Shown here: in pieces, positions 1-8,820 of the stretch
How positions within the stretch are numbered: position 1 is the first letter of the stretch
Layout of the letters: each line of letters begins with the position of its first letter
Origin: CAVOJY01 sp963696405
Lineage (GTDB): Bacteria; Chloroflexota; Limnocylindria; Limnocylindrales; CSP1-4
Direction of reading: 5' to 3'
DNA length: 64,000 nucleotides
Assembly: GCA_963696405.1 (NCBI GenBank)
Contig: CAVOJY010000007.1
Location: 186,001-250,000, forward strand
Notes under the pieces: generated by a model
What the model was told of the DNA's origin: nothing
Databases searched by the model: none
The model's input: only the letters and a program-made list of their open reading frames with translations
Program-made: the position numbers and the translations under genes

Positions 1-2117
1 AAGCCCTGCCACACGTACGTGGGCACGTCGAAGGAGAAGATCGGGTGGTCCGGGTCGCTCACCATGGTGTAGTCGGAGTTGCCGTTCCACGCGACGACCG
101 CCAGGGCGTAAGCCCCGGCCGCGCGGGCGGCCTTGGCCGGCGGCGCGATGTACCCGGCCGCGATGAGGTCGCGGGCTTCGTTGTTCGTCCCGGTCTTCAA
201 CGCCGCCGGGCGGCGCTTGCCGGCGGAGTTGGTGATCTTGAACGCCCCCCAATACGGGTTGACCGACGGGTTGGTGTTCCCGGCCAGGATGTCCGTCATG
301 ATGTACGCCGCCTGCGGGCTCACGGCCTGCACGCCGGCCGGCGGCTTGTACGGGCTGACGACATCCTTGCCGTCGGTGTCCTTGATCGAGAGGATGGTCG
401 TGCGGCCGATGTACCGCCCGCTGTTGGCCAGCGTCCCGTAGCCCGTGGCCAGGTCGGCCGGGTGGACCTCCTGGGTTCCCAGGGTGAGCGACAGGCCGGC
501 GGTGGGCTGGGCAACGTTGAAGCGAAGGCCGAACTTCTTGGCCATCTCGAAGACGTGCTCGACGCCGTTGATCTGCAGCGCCTTGACGGCCGGGATGTTG
601 AGCGAGAACTGGATGGCCTGGCGCATCCTGAGCGGCCCGCGCTCGTACTCGTCTGCGTCGGTGGGCTTGTAGCCGCCAAAGTCCGTGAGCACGTCCATGA
701 ACATCGTGGCGGCGGTCATGGTCCGGTCGTTGAGGCCCGTCGCGTAGTTGAAGGGCTTGAACGCCGAGCCGGCCTGCCGCCAGCCGTTGGCCAGCACGTC
801 GAACTGCGGCTGGAACGCCTTCGTCGACTTCGCCGCGTAGTAGTCGGCCGACCCGACGTACGCAATGACCTCCCCGCGCTGGTAGTCGATGGCGATGAGG
901 GCGCCGTTGTGGACGTCCTTGCCGCGGATCTTCTTCATCCATGGCAGGTACTTGAGGTTCAGTGCCTTCGCGGCGGCCTCGGGGTTCGGGGCGTTCGGGA
1001 CGAGGGCGGCCGCCTTGACCCACTTCTCGGCCACCTTCTGAAGCTTGAGGTCGATCGTGGTGACCACGCGCAGGCCGCCCTCCTCGAGCCGCTGGCACGT
1101 TTCGATGCCGTTGCCGCAGATCCGGTCGGCGAGTTCGTTGCGGACCTGCCAGACGAAGTGGGGGGCCAGCCAGTTCGGTCGACGCTGTGACACCACCACC
1201 ACTGGCTCTTTCTTCGCCTTCTCGTAGTCGGCATCGGTGTACTGGCCCGCGGTGAGGACCGAGCGCGTCTTCATCAGTTCGAGGATGTAGTTGCGGCGCT
1301 GGACGATGGCGCTGCCGGCAGGCACGAGGAGCGTTCCGTCCTCCTGCTCATCCCCGTTACGCACGAGGTCGTACTCAGAGGGGGACTGGAGGGCGCCGGC
1401 GAGGATCGCGCACTGGGCCAGCGAGAGCTTCCTGAGATCGCTGACGCCGAAGTAGCTCCTGGCCGCGGCCTTGATGCCGTAGCTGTTGTTCCCGTAGAAG
1501 TTCTGGTTGAGATACGCCGCCAGGATGGCTTCCTTTCCGCTCTGCCCGGGATAGACCTCGTTCAGGCGGATCGACTGGATGATCTCCTTGATCTTGCGCT
1601 CGTAGATGCGCTCGGGGTCCTGCACCAGCTCGGGGTCCAGGAGGCGTTGACGCACCAGCTGTTGGGTGATGCTGGAGGCGCCGCGCCCCCGGCCCTGGAG
1701 CGAGTCGACGGCCGCCGACAGGATGCCGATGGGATCGAACCCGGTGTTCGTCCAGAACGTCTTGTCCTCGATGGAGGTGACCGCGTCGATGCAGCCCGCG
1801 GGGACGTCCTTGAACTCGACCAGCTCGCGCTTCTGTTGGCCGAACCGGGCCAGCTCCACCTTGCCTGTTCGGTCATAGATGATCGATTCCTGCGCGAACT
1901 CCAGGTTGGCAAGCACCTGCTTCGGATCGGCCAGGCCCTGGCTGAAGTAGCCGTAGGCCCCCACGACCGCGGCGAAGCCAAGGACGCCGACAAGGGCGAG
2001 CGAGAGGAACAGGAAGATGGGGAGGGCGATGGCGATCTTGACGCCGAGTCCCATGCCCCCGCGCCGGCGGTGGCCGTTCGTGCGCCGCGAACGCCGGCTC
2101 GCATAGCTGGTCTGCAT
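1..2117 (-). CDS. Class A penicillin-binding protein (glycosyltransferase/transpeptidase), 3' end outside window
   Basis: Bifunctional peptidoglycan synthase of the PBP1A type: it polymerises lipid II glycan and cross-links stem peptides outside the membrane. After a basic N-terminus there is one membrane anchor (about residues 24-50). The GT51 glycosyltransferase follows, with IEDKTFW (catalytic Glu), ASSITQQLVRQ and AAYLNQNFYGNNSYGI. The transpeptidase domain shows the SxxK box as SAFKPF, the SxN box as SLN and the third box as KTGTN. The start ATG at 2117 lies 58 bp from the divergent tyrS start. The frame is open to base 1, so the last part of the transpeptidase domain and the stop lie beyond the left edge. 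About 705 residues are visible, and all catalytic motifs are present. Confidence 0.93.
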   Translation of the reverse strand, partial: MQTSYASRRSRRTNGHRRRGGMGLGVKIAIALPIFLFLSLALVGVLGFAAVVGAYGYFSQGLADPKQVLANLEFAQESIIYDRTGKVELARFGQQKRELVEFKDVPAGCIDAVTSIEDKTFWTNTGFDPIGILSAAVDSLQGRGRGASSITQQLVRQRLLDPELVQDPERIYERKIKEIIQSIRLNEVYPGQSGKEAILAAYLNQNFYGNNSYGIKAAARSYFGVSDLRKLSLAQCAILAGALQSPSEYDLVRNGDEQEDGTLLVPAGSAIVQRRNYILELMKTRSVLTAGQYTDADYEKAKKEPVVVVSQRRPNWLAPHFVWQVRNELADRICGNGIETCQRLEEGGLRVVTTIDLKLQKVAEKWVKAAALVPNAPNPEAAAKALNLKYLPWMKKIRGKDVHNGALIAIDYQRGEVIAYVGSADYYAAKSTKAFQPQFDVLANGWRQAGSAFKPFNYATGLNDRTMTAATMFMDVLTDFGGYKPTDADEYERGPLRMRQAIQFSLNIPAVKALQINGVEHVFEMAKKFGLRFNVAQPTAGLSLTLGTQEVHPADLATGYGTLANSGRYIGRTTILSIKDTDGKDVVSPYKPPAGVQAVSPQAAYIMTDILAGNTNPSVNPYWGAFKITNSAGKRRPAALKTGTNNEARDLIAAGYIAPPAKAARAAGAYALAVVAWNGNSDYTMVSDPDHPIFSFDVPTYVWQG

Positions 2118-2175
2118 GCTCGCCCGGACTCTAACATACTGACGCGCGACCCCTGGACGAACGGAGCTGGACCAC

Positions 2176-3456
2176 ATGCCGATCGATTTCCTCGCCGAAC
2201 TGCGCTGGCGCGGGATGGTGCACCAGATGACCGATGGGCTCGACGCGCGGCTCGCGCGCGGAGCGGTCACTGCCTACGTCGGATTCGACCCGACCGCCGA
2301 CTCGCTGCACGTGGGGCACCTCATCCCGATCTTCGGGCTCATCCATCTCCAGCGCGCCGGTGGCGTGCCCGTCGCCCTGGTGGGCGGCGGCACGGGGATG
2401 ATCGGTGACCCGTCAGGGAGGAGCGCCGAGCGGAATCTCCTCGATGCCGAGACGCTTGACCGGAATGCGCAGGCGATCGGACGTCAACTTGCCCGGTTCC
2501 TCGATTTCTCTCCCGGGCCGAACGCTGCACGCATGATCGACAACCGCGAGTGGCTCGCCCGCTACGCGCTCATCGATTTCCTCCGCGACATCGGGAAGCA
2601 CTTCACGGTCAGCTACATGCTGGCGAAGGATTCCGTCCAGATCCGGCTCGAGTCCGGGTTGAGCTTCACCGAGTTCAGCTACATGACGCTCCAGGCCGCG
2701 GACTTCCTGCACCTCCACCGGGACTACGGGGTTGATCTCCAGATGGGCGGCGCCGACCAGTGGGGCAACATCACCGCCGGGACGGAGCTTATCCGGCGGG
2801 TCATGGGGCTCGATGGGGACGGCCAGCCCCGGGCTCACGCTCTCGTGCACCCGTTGCTCACCCTGCCATCCGGCGCGAAGTTCGGGAAGACGGAGGACCG
2901 TTCGATCTTCCTCGCGGCCGACCGTACGTCGCCGTTCGCGTTCTACCAGTACTGGGTGAACACCGACGACCGCGATCTCCCCCAGCTCCTTCGCTTCCTG
3001 ACGCTCATGGGCCGCGATGAGATCGAATCGCTCGAGGCCGAGCAGGTGGCTCACCCCGAACGGCGGACCGCCCAGCGCGCCCTCGCCATGGACCTGACCT
3101 CCCGCGTGCACGGGCCTGGGGTCGCTGACCTGCAGCGCCGCGCGAGCGAGGTGCTCTTCTCCGGCGAGATCACGGAGGACCCTGCGGTTCTCGAGGAGGT
3201 GTACGAGCACAGCAGCGAGCAGGTTGTCCTGTCCGCTGAGACCGTCCGGCAGGGTGCGCTTGCGCTGGCGGTGAGCAGCGGCGCGTACTCGTCGAACTCC
3301 GAGGCCCGGCGGGGGATTACCCAGGGCGGCCTCTCGATCAACGGGCAGCGGATCACGGCGGCCGACGATGCGGCGCCGCCGGCGATCGGCGGGTGCTGGT
3401 ATCTCGTCCGAACCGGCAGACGTCGCGTGCAGGTCGTGAAACTCGCCGCCGACTGA
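2176..3456 (+). CDS. tyrS: Tyrosyl-tRNA synthetase
   Basis: Class I aminoacyl-tRNA synthetase that charges tRNA-Tyr in the cytoplasm; 426 residues, the normal bacterial length. The HIGH-type motif appears as ADSLHVGHL near residue 40. The KMSKS-type loop appears as KFGKT, as is usual for bacterial TyrRS. Tyrosine-pocket and tRNA-binding segments follow, and a C-terminal S4 RNA-binding domain carries SEARRGITQGGLSINGQ. The leader is at most about 55 nt, too short for a T-box, so tRNA-responsive attenuation is unlikely here. The gene converges on the his operon across a bidirectional hairpin. Confidence 0.97.
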   Translation: MPIDFLAELRWRGMVHQMTDGLDARLARGAVTAYVGFDPTADSLHVGHLIPIFGLIHLQRAGGVPVALVGGGTGMIGDPSGRSAERNLLDAETLDRNAQAIGRQLARFLDFSPGPNAARMIDNREWLARYALIDFLRDIGKHFTVSYMLAKDSVQIRLESGLSFTEFSYMTLQAADFLHLHRDYGVDLQMGGADQWGNITAGTELIRRVMGLDGDGQPRAHALVHPLLTLPSGAKFGKTEDRSIFLAADRTSPFAFYQYWVNTDDRDLPQLLRFLTLMGRDEIESLEAEQVAHPERRTAQRALAMDLTSRVHGPGVADLQRRASEVLFSGEITEDPAVLEEVYEHSSEQVVLSAETVRQGALALAVSSGAYSSNSEARRGITQGGLSINGQRITAADDAAPPAIGGCWYLVRTGRRRVQVVKLAAD

Positions 3457-3462
3457 CATCCC

Positions 3463-3490
3463 CGCCGCCGGAGGCGAGTAGCCGGCGGCG
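3463..3490. terminator. Hairpin between convergent tyrS and hisIE
   Basis: A perfect 9-bp inverted repeat (CGCCGCCGG and CCGGCGGCG) is separated by 10 nt and sits in the 60-bp gap between two convergent genes. It can act in both directions. No U-tract follows, so factor-dependent termination or transcript-end stabilisation is as likely as intrinsic termination. Confidence 0.5.
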
Positions 3491-3516
3491 CGGTCGGTTC
3501 TGGCGGGGCTCGGCGT

Positions 3517-4234
3517 TCAGCCCGCGTGCCGGCTCCGCAGGACATCGATCACGGCCGACGGCGGCACGCCGCGTTCGGCGGCCAGGACCAGCAGGTGGTA
3601 GAGGAGGTCGGCCGTCTCCGCCGCGAGCGCGGCCTGCGTCGCCTGTCGCACGCCCACCGGGGAGGGGGCCGCCTCGTGCGCAGCGGCCGCCTCGGCGACC
3701 GCGTCGTCCTTGGCCGCCAGCAGGACTTCGGTGGCCTCCTCGACGACCTTGCGCGAGGCAGCATCCACGCCGCCGTCAAGCAGCCGAGCCGTATACGAGC
3801 CCGGTGGCCGCTGGAAGGACCTCTCGACGATGGTCGTCCAGAGGGTCTCCAGCCAGGCGAAGCCCTGCACGGGCGCACCCTCCGCGGGAGGGGCATCGTC
3901 GAAGCACGACGTCGCGCCGGTGTGGCAGGTCGGGCCGGATGGGTCAACCACGATCAGGAGCGCGTCGCCGTCGCAGTCCACGCGAATCCTCGTGGACCGC
4001 CAGCGTGTTGCCGCTGGTCTCGCCCTTCTTCCAGAGGCGGTCCCGCGACCGCGAGTGGAAGTGGGCCAGGCCGGTCTCGAGCGTTGCGTCGAGGGCCTCG
4101 GCGTCCAGGTAGCCGAGCATGAGCACCTCGCCCGTTGCGGCGTCCTGGACGATGCCGGGAACGAGCCCTCGGGCATCCCAGCGCAGGGTGGTTCGTCCGC
4201 CCAGGGTGAGACTGCGGGTGGGGCGCTCGCTCAT
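3517..4234 (-). CDS. hisIE: Bifunctional phosphoribosyl-AMP cyclohydrolase / phosphoribosyl-ATP diphosphatase, frameshifted as sequenced
   Basis: Catalyses steps 2 and 3 of histidine biosynthesis. The HisI half contains GEVLMLGYLDAEAL, the SRSRDRLWKKGETSGNT segment and, in the next frame, IRVDCDGDALLIVVDP with the zinc-binding CHTGATSCF. The HisE half (RKVVEEATEVLLAAKDD, ETADLLYHLLVLAAERG) completes the enzyme. The reading frame breaks near 3988: GNTLAVHE should run into IRVDCDGD, and removing one G restores this. The ATG at 4234 overlaps the hisF stop by 4 bp, which is why I prefer it to the in-frame start 21 nt upstream. It is the last gene of the his run. The shift is probably a sequence error. 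Confidence 0.88.
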
Positions 4235-5040
4235 GCGCGCTGGGCGGTCGCCCATGCCGGCCTCCCGGCGCCGTCGAGCCGGACGGGGACGCCCGCCGCG
4301 GCGAGTGCGTTCTTGACCGCCGCGATGGAGTGGAGGTCGCGGTGGAAGATCGACGCGGCGAGGACCGCGTCGGCGCCGCCCTCGGTGATCGCCTTCACCA
4401 GGTCCTCCGGCCTACCCGCGCCCCCGGAGGCGATGACCGGGACCGGAACGGCCGACGTGATCGCCCGCAGCAGGGCAAGGTCGTACCCGGCATTGGTGCC
4501 GTCGCGGTCCATCGAGGTGACGAGCAGCTCGCCGGCGCCCAGGTCGGCGGCCTGGACAGCCCAGGCCACCGCGTCGCGCCCCGTGGGCTCGCGGCCGCCC
4601 CGCACGACGACCTCCCACCCGGGGCCCGGTCCATCCTCGCGGGCGCGCGCGTCGATCGCGACCACCACGCACTGCCGGCCGAACCGCCGCGCGCAGCGCG
4701 CGACGAGCCGCGGGTCGCGGACGGCGGCCGTGTTCACCGAGACGCGGTCCGCGCCGGCCCGCAGGACGGCCCGCATGTCATCCGCGGTACGCACGCCGCC
4801 CCCGACCGTCAGCGGCACGAAGGCCTGGCGGGCGGTCCGCTCGACGACGTCGAGCAGTGCGCCGCGGTCCTCGGGCGTCGCCGCGATGTCGAGGAACACG
4901 ATCTCGTCCGCGCCGGCCTCGGCGTACCGGCGGGCGAGCTCGGCCGGGTCGCCCTCGTCGCGGAGATCCACGAAGCGGGTTCCCTTGACCACGCGGCCGT
5001 GGGCCACGTCGAGGCACGGGATCACGCGGTGGAGAAGCAT
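4231..5040 (-). CDS. hisF: Imidazole glycerol phosphate synthase, cyclase subunit
   Basis: TIM-barrel cyclase that uses ammonia from HisH to convert PRFAR into imidazole glycerol phosphate and AICAR. The first barrel strand reads IPCLDVAHGRVVKG and carries the first catalytic Asp. The mid-barrel AIDARARED carries the second, and TSMDRDGTNAGYDL is the family signature. At 269 residues it is slightly longer than the usual 250-258. It starts 3 nt after the hisH stop and overlaps hisIE by 4 bp, consistent with coupled translation of the partner subunits. Confidence 0.97.
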   Translation of the reverse strand: MLLHRVIPCLDVAHGRVVKGTRFVDLRDEGDPAELARRYAEAGADEIVFLDIAATPEDRGALLDVVERTARQAFVPLTVGGGVRTADDMRAVLRAGADRVSVNTAAVRDPRLVARCARRFGRQCVVVAIDARAREDGPGPGWEVVVRGGREPTGRDAVAWAVQAADLGAGELLVTSMDRDGTNAGYDLALLRAITSAVPVPVIASGGAGRPEDLVKAITEGGADAVLAASIFHRDLHSIAAVKNALAAAGVPVRLDGAGRPAWATAQRA

Positions 5041-5043
5041 GAG

Positions 5044-5679
5044 TCAGGCCACCGTTCGCGGGGCGCCGACAACCAGCTGGACCCAGCGCTGGAGGAATCG
5101 CAGGCCGTCACGGCCGGACTTCTCGGGGTGGAATTGCACGCCGGCGAGGGGACCGCAGGCGATGGCGCTGACGAAGCGGCCGCCGTGAGCGGTCTCGGCC
5201 ACGACGATCCCCGCGTGCTCCGGGGCCGGGGCGTAGCTGTGAACGAAGTAGAAGGCCTCCTGCGTCCGTCCCGGGAACAGGGGGTGCCGGGCAACCGGTT
5301 CGACGAGGTTCCAGCCGACGTGGGGCAGCCTCGGCGCGTCGGGGAGCGGCTGGACGGTCCCCCGCAGCCAGCCGAGCCCGGCCGCCCCGTCTTCCGCAGA
5401 ACGCTCGAACAGCAGCTGGAGACCGAGGCAGACCCCCAGGTAGTGCGCGCCGTTTGCGACGGCCCGCTCGAGAGCACGATCGAGGCCACGCCGTCGCAGG
5501 CTGCGCATCGCCGGTCCGCTGGCCCCCACCCCCGGGACGACGACCGCCGCGACGCCTGCCAGCCCGGCAGGGCCCTCGGCAACGATCGCGACGGCGCCCG
5601 CTCGCTCGAGCGCGTGGACGATGCTGACCATGTTGCCGGCGCCGTAGTCGACGACCGCCACCCTCGGTTGCTCGGTCAC
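5044..5679 (-). CDS. hisH: Imidazole glycerol phosphate synthase, glutaminase subunit
   Basis: Class I glutamine amidotransferase that supplies ammonia to HisF. VVDYGAGNMVSIVHAL starts the domain. VPGVGASGPAM is the oxyanion region, GVCLGLQLLFE carries the nucleophile Cys, and GVQFHPEKSG supplies the His-Glu pair, so the catalytic triad is intact. The length is 211 residues. The ATG overlaps the hisG stop by 4 bp (ATGA). Confidence 0.97.
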   Translation of the reverse strand: MTEQPRVAVVDYGAGNMVSIVHALERAGAVAIVAEGPAGLAGVAAVVVPGVGASGPAMRSLRRRGLDRALERAVANGAHYLGVCLGLQLLFERSAEDGAAGLGWLRGTVQPLPDAPRLPHVGWNLVEPVARHPLFPGRTQEAFYFVHSYAPAPEHAGIVVAETAHGGRFVSAIACGPLAGVQFHPEKSGRDGLRFLQRWVQLVVGAPRTVA

Positions 5680-6539
5680 GGGACGAGCTTCTCGATGGGG
5701 ACGACGAGGATGCCCGACGCGCCTGCCGCGCGCAGCGGGGAGAGGAGGCGCCAGACCTCATCCGCGTCCACCACGGCATGGATGGCGACCATCCAGTCGT
5801 GCGCAAGCGGAAGAATGCTGGGCGACTCGAGGCCGGGGAGAATACCCTCGATCTGCGGAAGCGCCGATCGCGGCGCGTTCATCATCACGTACTTCTTCCT
5901 CCGCCCCGCGACCACCGCCTCCAGCATGGTGCGAAGCTGGTCGAGGACGCCGTCCGCGGATCGAGCCGCACCCGGTCCGGCGACGAGGACGGCCTCGCTC
6001 TCCAGCAGCGTCCCGACCGAACGGAGACCGTTCACGAGCAGGGTGGTACCGCTCGAGACGAGGTCCACGATGCCGTCGGCAAGGCCCATGCGCGGGGCGA
6101 CCTCGACCGCACCGCTGATGGGCACGATCCCCACGGGGATGCCTCTCTCATGGAAGAAGCGCTCCGTCGCGCGCGGGTGCGCGGTGGCAAGTCGCAGACC
6201 GGCCAGCGCATCGAGGTCGGAAACCGATGCGTCGACGGGGACGGCGGCATCCAGGCGGCATCTGCCGAATCCCAGGCGCGCGACGACGGGGACCGCCTGC
6301 CCTGACTCGGCCAGCAGGTTGGTCGCGGTGATGCCCGCTTCCGCGACGCCGTCGTTGACGAACTCCGCCACGTCCTCGGTGCGAACGAAGAGGATGTCGA
6401 TGGGTGAGTTCTCGCACTGGCTCAGCAGGGCGCGGTCCGGCGAGTCAAAGACGAGGCCGGCGTCGCGCAGCAACCGGAGGCTGGGCTCCTGCAGCCGTCC
6501 CTTGTTGGGGACCGCAAGCCGGAACCGCTCGGGAATCAT
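5676..6539 (-). CDS. hisG: ATP phosphoribosyltransferase, long form
   Basis: First and committed enzyme of histidine synthesis, condensing ATP with PRPP. The N-terminus reads RLAVPNKGRLQEPSL, and the mid-region carries VSSGTTLLVNGL, which fits the PRPP-binding loop. At 287 residues it is the long form with a C-terminal ACT-like regulatory domain (PSILPLAHDWMVAIHAVVD), so feedback inhibition by histidine without HisZ is expected from family knowledge. Its ATG overlaps the stop of the upstream YerC-like gene by 4 bp. Confidence 0.96.
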   Translation of the reverse strand: MIPERFRLAVPNKGRLQEPSLRLLRDAGLVFDSPDRALLSQCENSPIDILFVRTEDVAEFVNDGVAEAGITATNLLAESGQAVPVVARLGFGRCRLDAAVPVDASVSDLDALAGLRLATAHPRATERFFHERGIPVGIVPISGAVEVAPRMGLADGIVDLVSSGTTLLVNGLRSVGTLLESEAVLVAGPGAARSADGVLDQLRTMLEAVVAGRRKKYVMMNAPRSALPQIEGILPGLESPSILPLAHDWMVAIHAVVDADEVWRLLSPLRAAGASGILVVPIEKLVP

Positions 6540-6844
6540 CGGCCGGACCGGCCGGCCAGCCGCTCAAGCGCGCGAGCGTATCCCCCGGTCCCGTGGTGGA
6601 GCCAAGCCGCCACCCGGGTGATGGTCCCGGTGCTGGCTCCGGTGAGGCGCGAGACCTCCTGGTAGTGCAGGCCCTGGTCGAGAAGCCGAGCGACATGCCA
6701 GCGCTGGGCCATGGCCCCGAGCTCGCCGAGCGTGCAGAGGTCGCGCAGGAACGCGGCCGCCTCGGCGCGGTCCTCCAGGGCCACGATCGCGTCGAGCAGG
6801 TCGTCGACCGCCTCGTCGCGCCAGTCGTCGCTCGCCGGTTGCAC
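6536..6844 (-). CDS. TrpR/YerC-YecD family DNA-binding regulator, likely his operon repressor
   Basis: A 102-residue helical protein of the TrpR-related YerC family. Segments such as RDLCTLGELGAMAQRWHVA and YQEVSRLTGASTGTITRVA form the helix-turn-helix. The GTG at 6844 is chosen because AAGGAG lies 6 nt upstream; longer in-frame extensions are low-complexity Arg/Gly sequence crossing the repeat region. It is the first gene of the unit yerC-hisG-hisH-hisF-hisIE and overlaps hisG by 4 bp. The position and family suggest that it controls this operon and the divergent hisA, probably in response to histidine. The regulatory role is inference. Confidence 0.88.
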   Translation of the reverse strand: MQPASDDWRDEAVDDLLDAIVALEDRAEAAAFLRDLCTLGELGAMAQRWHVARLLDQGLHYQEVSRLTGASTGTITRVAAWLHHGTGGYARALERLAGRSGR

Positions 6845-6911
6845 GATGATCTCCTTCCTCGGTCTCGCCGGGTGCCGACCGCCGACGGCCTGCCTCTGCG
6901 CCCGCGCCCGG

Positions 6912-6996
6912 CATCCTCGTTGGCCCCAACGTGGCACCGCCATCCTCGTTGGCCCCAACGCGGCACCACGCCGGCCACGTGGCCCCAATGCGGCAC
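6912..6996 (+). repeat. Direct repeats in the his divergent control region
   Basis: Two near-identical 27-bp units containing TTGGCCCCAACG then GGCACC lie at 6912-6938 and 6941-6967 (period 29). A degenerate third copy of the TGGCCCCAAT-type core begins at 6980. They lie between the divergent yerC-his operon and hisA, so they are candidate binding sites for the YerC-like regulator or another factor. Confidence 0.6.
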
Positions 6997-7018
6997 ACGC
7001 TGGCCATGTGGCATCATG

Positions 7019-7033
7019 ATAGCATGGTGCTAT
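7019..7033. promoter_or_regulatory. Candidate his operator palindrome
   Basis: A perfect 6-bp inverted repeat with 3-bp centre (ATAGCA TGG TGCTAT) lies about 67 bp upstream of the hisA start, in the only AT-rich part of the spacer. Its placement between divergent his transcription units, one of which encodes a TrpR-family protein, makes it a candidate operator. This is not verified. Confidence 0.45.
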
Positions 7034-7099
7034 GACATGTGGGCATGGTCGGCGCGACAGACCGGGGCGCCCCGTCTGGACCGCTCGGCAGACGCTGGC

Positions 7100-7993
7100 A
7101 TGAGCGCCGATCGGGCGGGCTCTGTGTCCACGACCGGCGACGCCTCGTCCGGAGGCTCCCCGACCGAACGCGCTACGACCGAAGGCGCCCCCGCGTTCGA
7201 GATCATTCCGGCAATTGACATCCGGGGCGGCCGGGTCGTGCGGCTGCGCCAGGGTGACTTCGCCCGCGAGACCGTCTACGGTGGCGACCCGGTGGCCGTC
7301 GCGCAGGCCTTCGCTGCGGAGGGAGCGGCGCGGCTGCACGTCGTGGATCTCGATGGAGCACGGGAGGGCAGGCCATCGCAGGCAGCGCTCATTCGTTCCG
7401 TGGTGGAGTCGTTGGCGATCCCGGTGCAGGTTGCCGGAGGCATGCGAAACCGGGCGTCCGTCGAAGCCGCGTTCAGGTATGGGGCCGACCGCGTTGTCCT
7501 CGGCTCGGCGCTACTCGTCCGGCCGCAACTCGCCGTGGAGCTGGCATTGCGGTACGGCGACCGGGTGGTGGCGGCACTTGACGTCCGGGACGGGCTCGCG
7601 GTCGGGGAGGCCTGGCGGCCCGGCGCCTCGGGCGTTCCCGTGCTGGAGGCGGCGGCCGGGCTCGTGGTGGCGGGCGTCAGCGTGTTCGCCGTCACGGCAG
7701 TGGCCCGCGACGGTGGTCTCGGTGGCCCGGACCTGGCGCTGCTGGAACGGGTACTCGCGCTGCTCCACCGCGGGATGGTCGGCGGCGGGCGGGAGGGTGA
7801 GGGGGACGATGCGCGGGGCGATGTGCGGGGTGTCCCGCGAGTCGAGGCACGAGTGATCGCCTCCGGCGGCGTGAGCAGCCCCGCTGACATCGCGGCCGTG
7901 CGCGCGCTCGGCTGCGCGGGGGCCATCCTCGGGCGAGCGCTGTACGAGGGTCGACTCAGCCTTGGCGAGGCCATCGCAGCCGCCCGCTCCTAG
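7100..7993 (+). CDS. hisA: ProFAR isomerase
   Basis: TIM-barrel isomerase converting ProFAR to PRFAR, the HisF substrate. IIPAIDIRGGRVVRLRQGDF carries the first catalytic Asp and AALDVRDGL the second; VTAVARDGGLGGPDLALL matches the HisA loop. It is divergent from the rest of the his genes. With the ATG at 7100 it has about 30 extra, low-complexity residues before the barrel (297 residues against the usual 240); a GTG at 7124 is an alternative. A Gly/Arg/Asp-rich insertion (about residues 232-252) sits before the ASGGVSSPADI strand. Confidence 0.94.
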   Translation: MSADRAGSVSTTGDASSGGSPTERATTEGAPAFEIIPAIDIRGGRVVRLRQGDFARETVYGGDPVAVAQAFAAEGAARLHVVDLDGAREGRPSQAALIRSVVESLAIPVQVAGGMRNRASVEAAFRYGADRVVLGSALLVRPQLAVELALRYGDRVVAALDVRDGLAVGEAWRPGASGVPVLEAAAGLVVAGVSVFAVTAVARDGGLGGPDLALLERVLALLHRGMVGGGREGEGDDARGDVRGVPRVEARVIASGGVSSPADIAAVRALGCAGAILGRALYEGRLSLGEAIAAARS

Positions 7994-8778
7994 CGACGTG
8001 TCACGTCAGCCGGCACGCTTCGGCCGCCACTCGAAGAGCCTCGTCGCGGCAGGGTCGCACCAGACGAGCCCGGGCGTCTCGGGGGAGCCTCCCCGACCGT
8101 CAGCGCCATCACCCAGCGCCGCGACGAGCCCGGGAACCGCGCCGTGAACAGCTCGGGGTAGCGAGCGACGAGCGCGCGGTTCCGCCTTGTCGCCCTGACC
8201 ACCCAGCAGCCACTGACCAGGTAGGAGGCCGTGCCCCAGCGGGAAGCGGCGAGCCTGTCGGCCTCCGCAAGCTTCCGGTCGGATGAGCGCGCGGACGACC
8301 CGACGTCGCCGAAGGTGTTCCAGGCTTCGATCATGAGGAGGCGCCTTCGTCGGTCGTCGAGAAGACCGACGTCAGCCGACCTCGACGGATCGGCTGGCCG
8401 GGTGCTGAGTTCGAAGCGGCCGGCGTATCCGGCAGCTCGACCGAGCCGCAGGACGAGCTCCTGGATCGCGAGATGGCCCGCGTCGGGCGGCTCCTCGAGC
8501 ACGTCACGCACCAGATCGATGCGGATTGGGCGGCCGAGCGCGAGGCCGACGCGCTGCCAGGAGTCGAGCGTGTGCCCGCCGCCGGCACCGAGCTCGATGC
8601 GACTGATTGCGCTTCGCGAGAGCTTCGCGCCCCGCCCCAGTTCGGCCTGGGTGAGCCGGCGGCGAAGGCGGGACGTGCGGACCTCGGCGCCGAGGCGAGC
8701 GAGCTGCTCGTGGTTCCGCCGGATCGCCTCGGCGGCGAGCTGCGGCCGCGTCAGCCGGGGGACGATATCGCGACTCAT
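7990..8778 (-). CDS. XRE-family helix-turn-helix regulator, C-terminus frameshifted
   Basis: The N-terminal HTH_3 domain (about residues 25-75) reads RLRRRLTQAELGRGAKLSRS then AISRIELG. A longer C-terminal domain of unknown ligand follows (RRLLMIEAWNTFGDVG, ASYLVSGCWVVRATRRN). After ALTVGEAPP the frame turns Arg/Ser-rich. A one-base correction in a C5 run (plus-strand G5 at 8081-8085) instead gives ETPGLVWCDPAATRLFEWRP and a stop at 8006, which looks like natural protein. A tandem 11-bp repeat just upstream is a candidate autoregulatory operator. The target genes are unknown. Confidence 0.75.
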   Translation of the reverse strand: MSRDIVPRLTRPQLAAEAIRRNHEQLARLGAEVRTSRLRRRLTQAELGRGAKLSRSAISRIELGAGGGHTLDSWQRVGLALGRPIRIDLVRDVLEEPPDAGHLAIQELVLRLGRAAGYAGRFELSTRPADPSRSADVGLLDDRRRRLLMIEAWNTFGDVGSSARSSDRKLAEADRLAASRWGTASYLVSGCWVVRATRRNRALVARYPELFTARFPGSSRRWVMALTVGEAPPRRPGSSGATLPRRGSSSGGRSVPADVTRR

Positions 8779-8798
8779 GACCGCGACATGGTCGCTCC

Positions 8799-8820
8799 GT
8801 GCACTTACCGTGCCGTTACC
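8799..8820 (-). promoter_or_regulatory. Tandem 11-bp direct repeat, candidate XRE operator
   Basis: Two adjacent 11-bp units lie on the plus strand, GTGCACTTACC and GTGCCGTTACC (two mismatches), centred about 30 bp upstream of the XRE ATG. Head-to-tail spacing of one helical turn is typical of operators for HTH dimers. Autoregulation is inferred. Confidence 0.5.
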
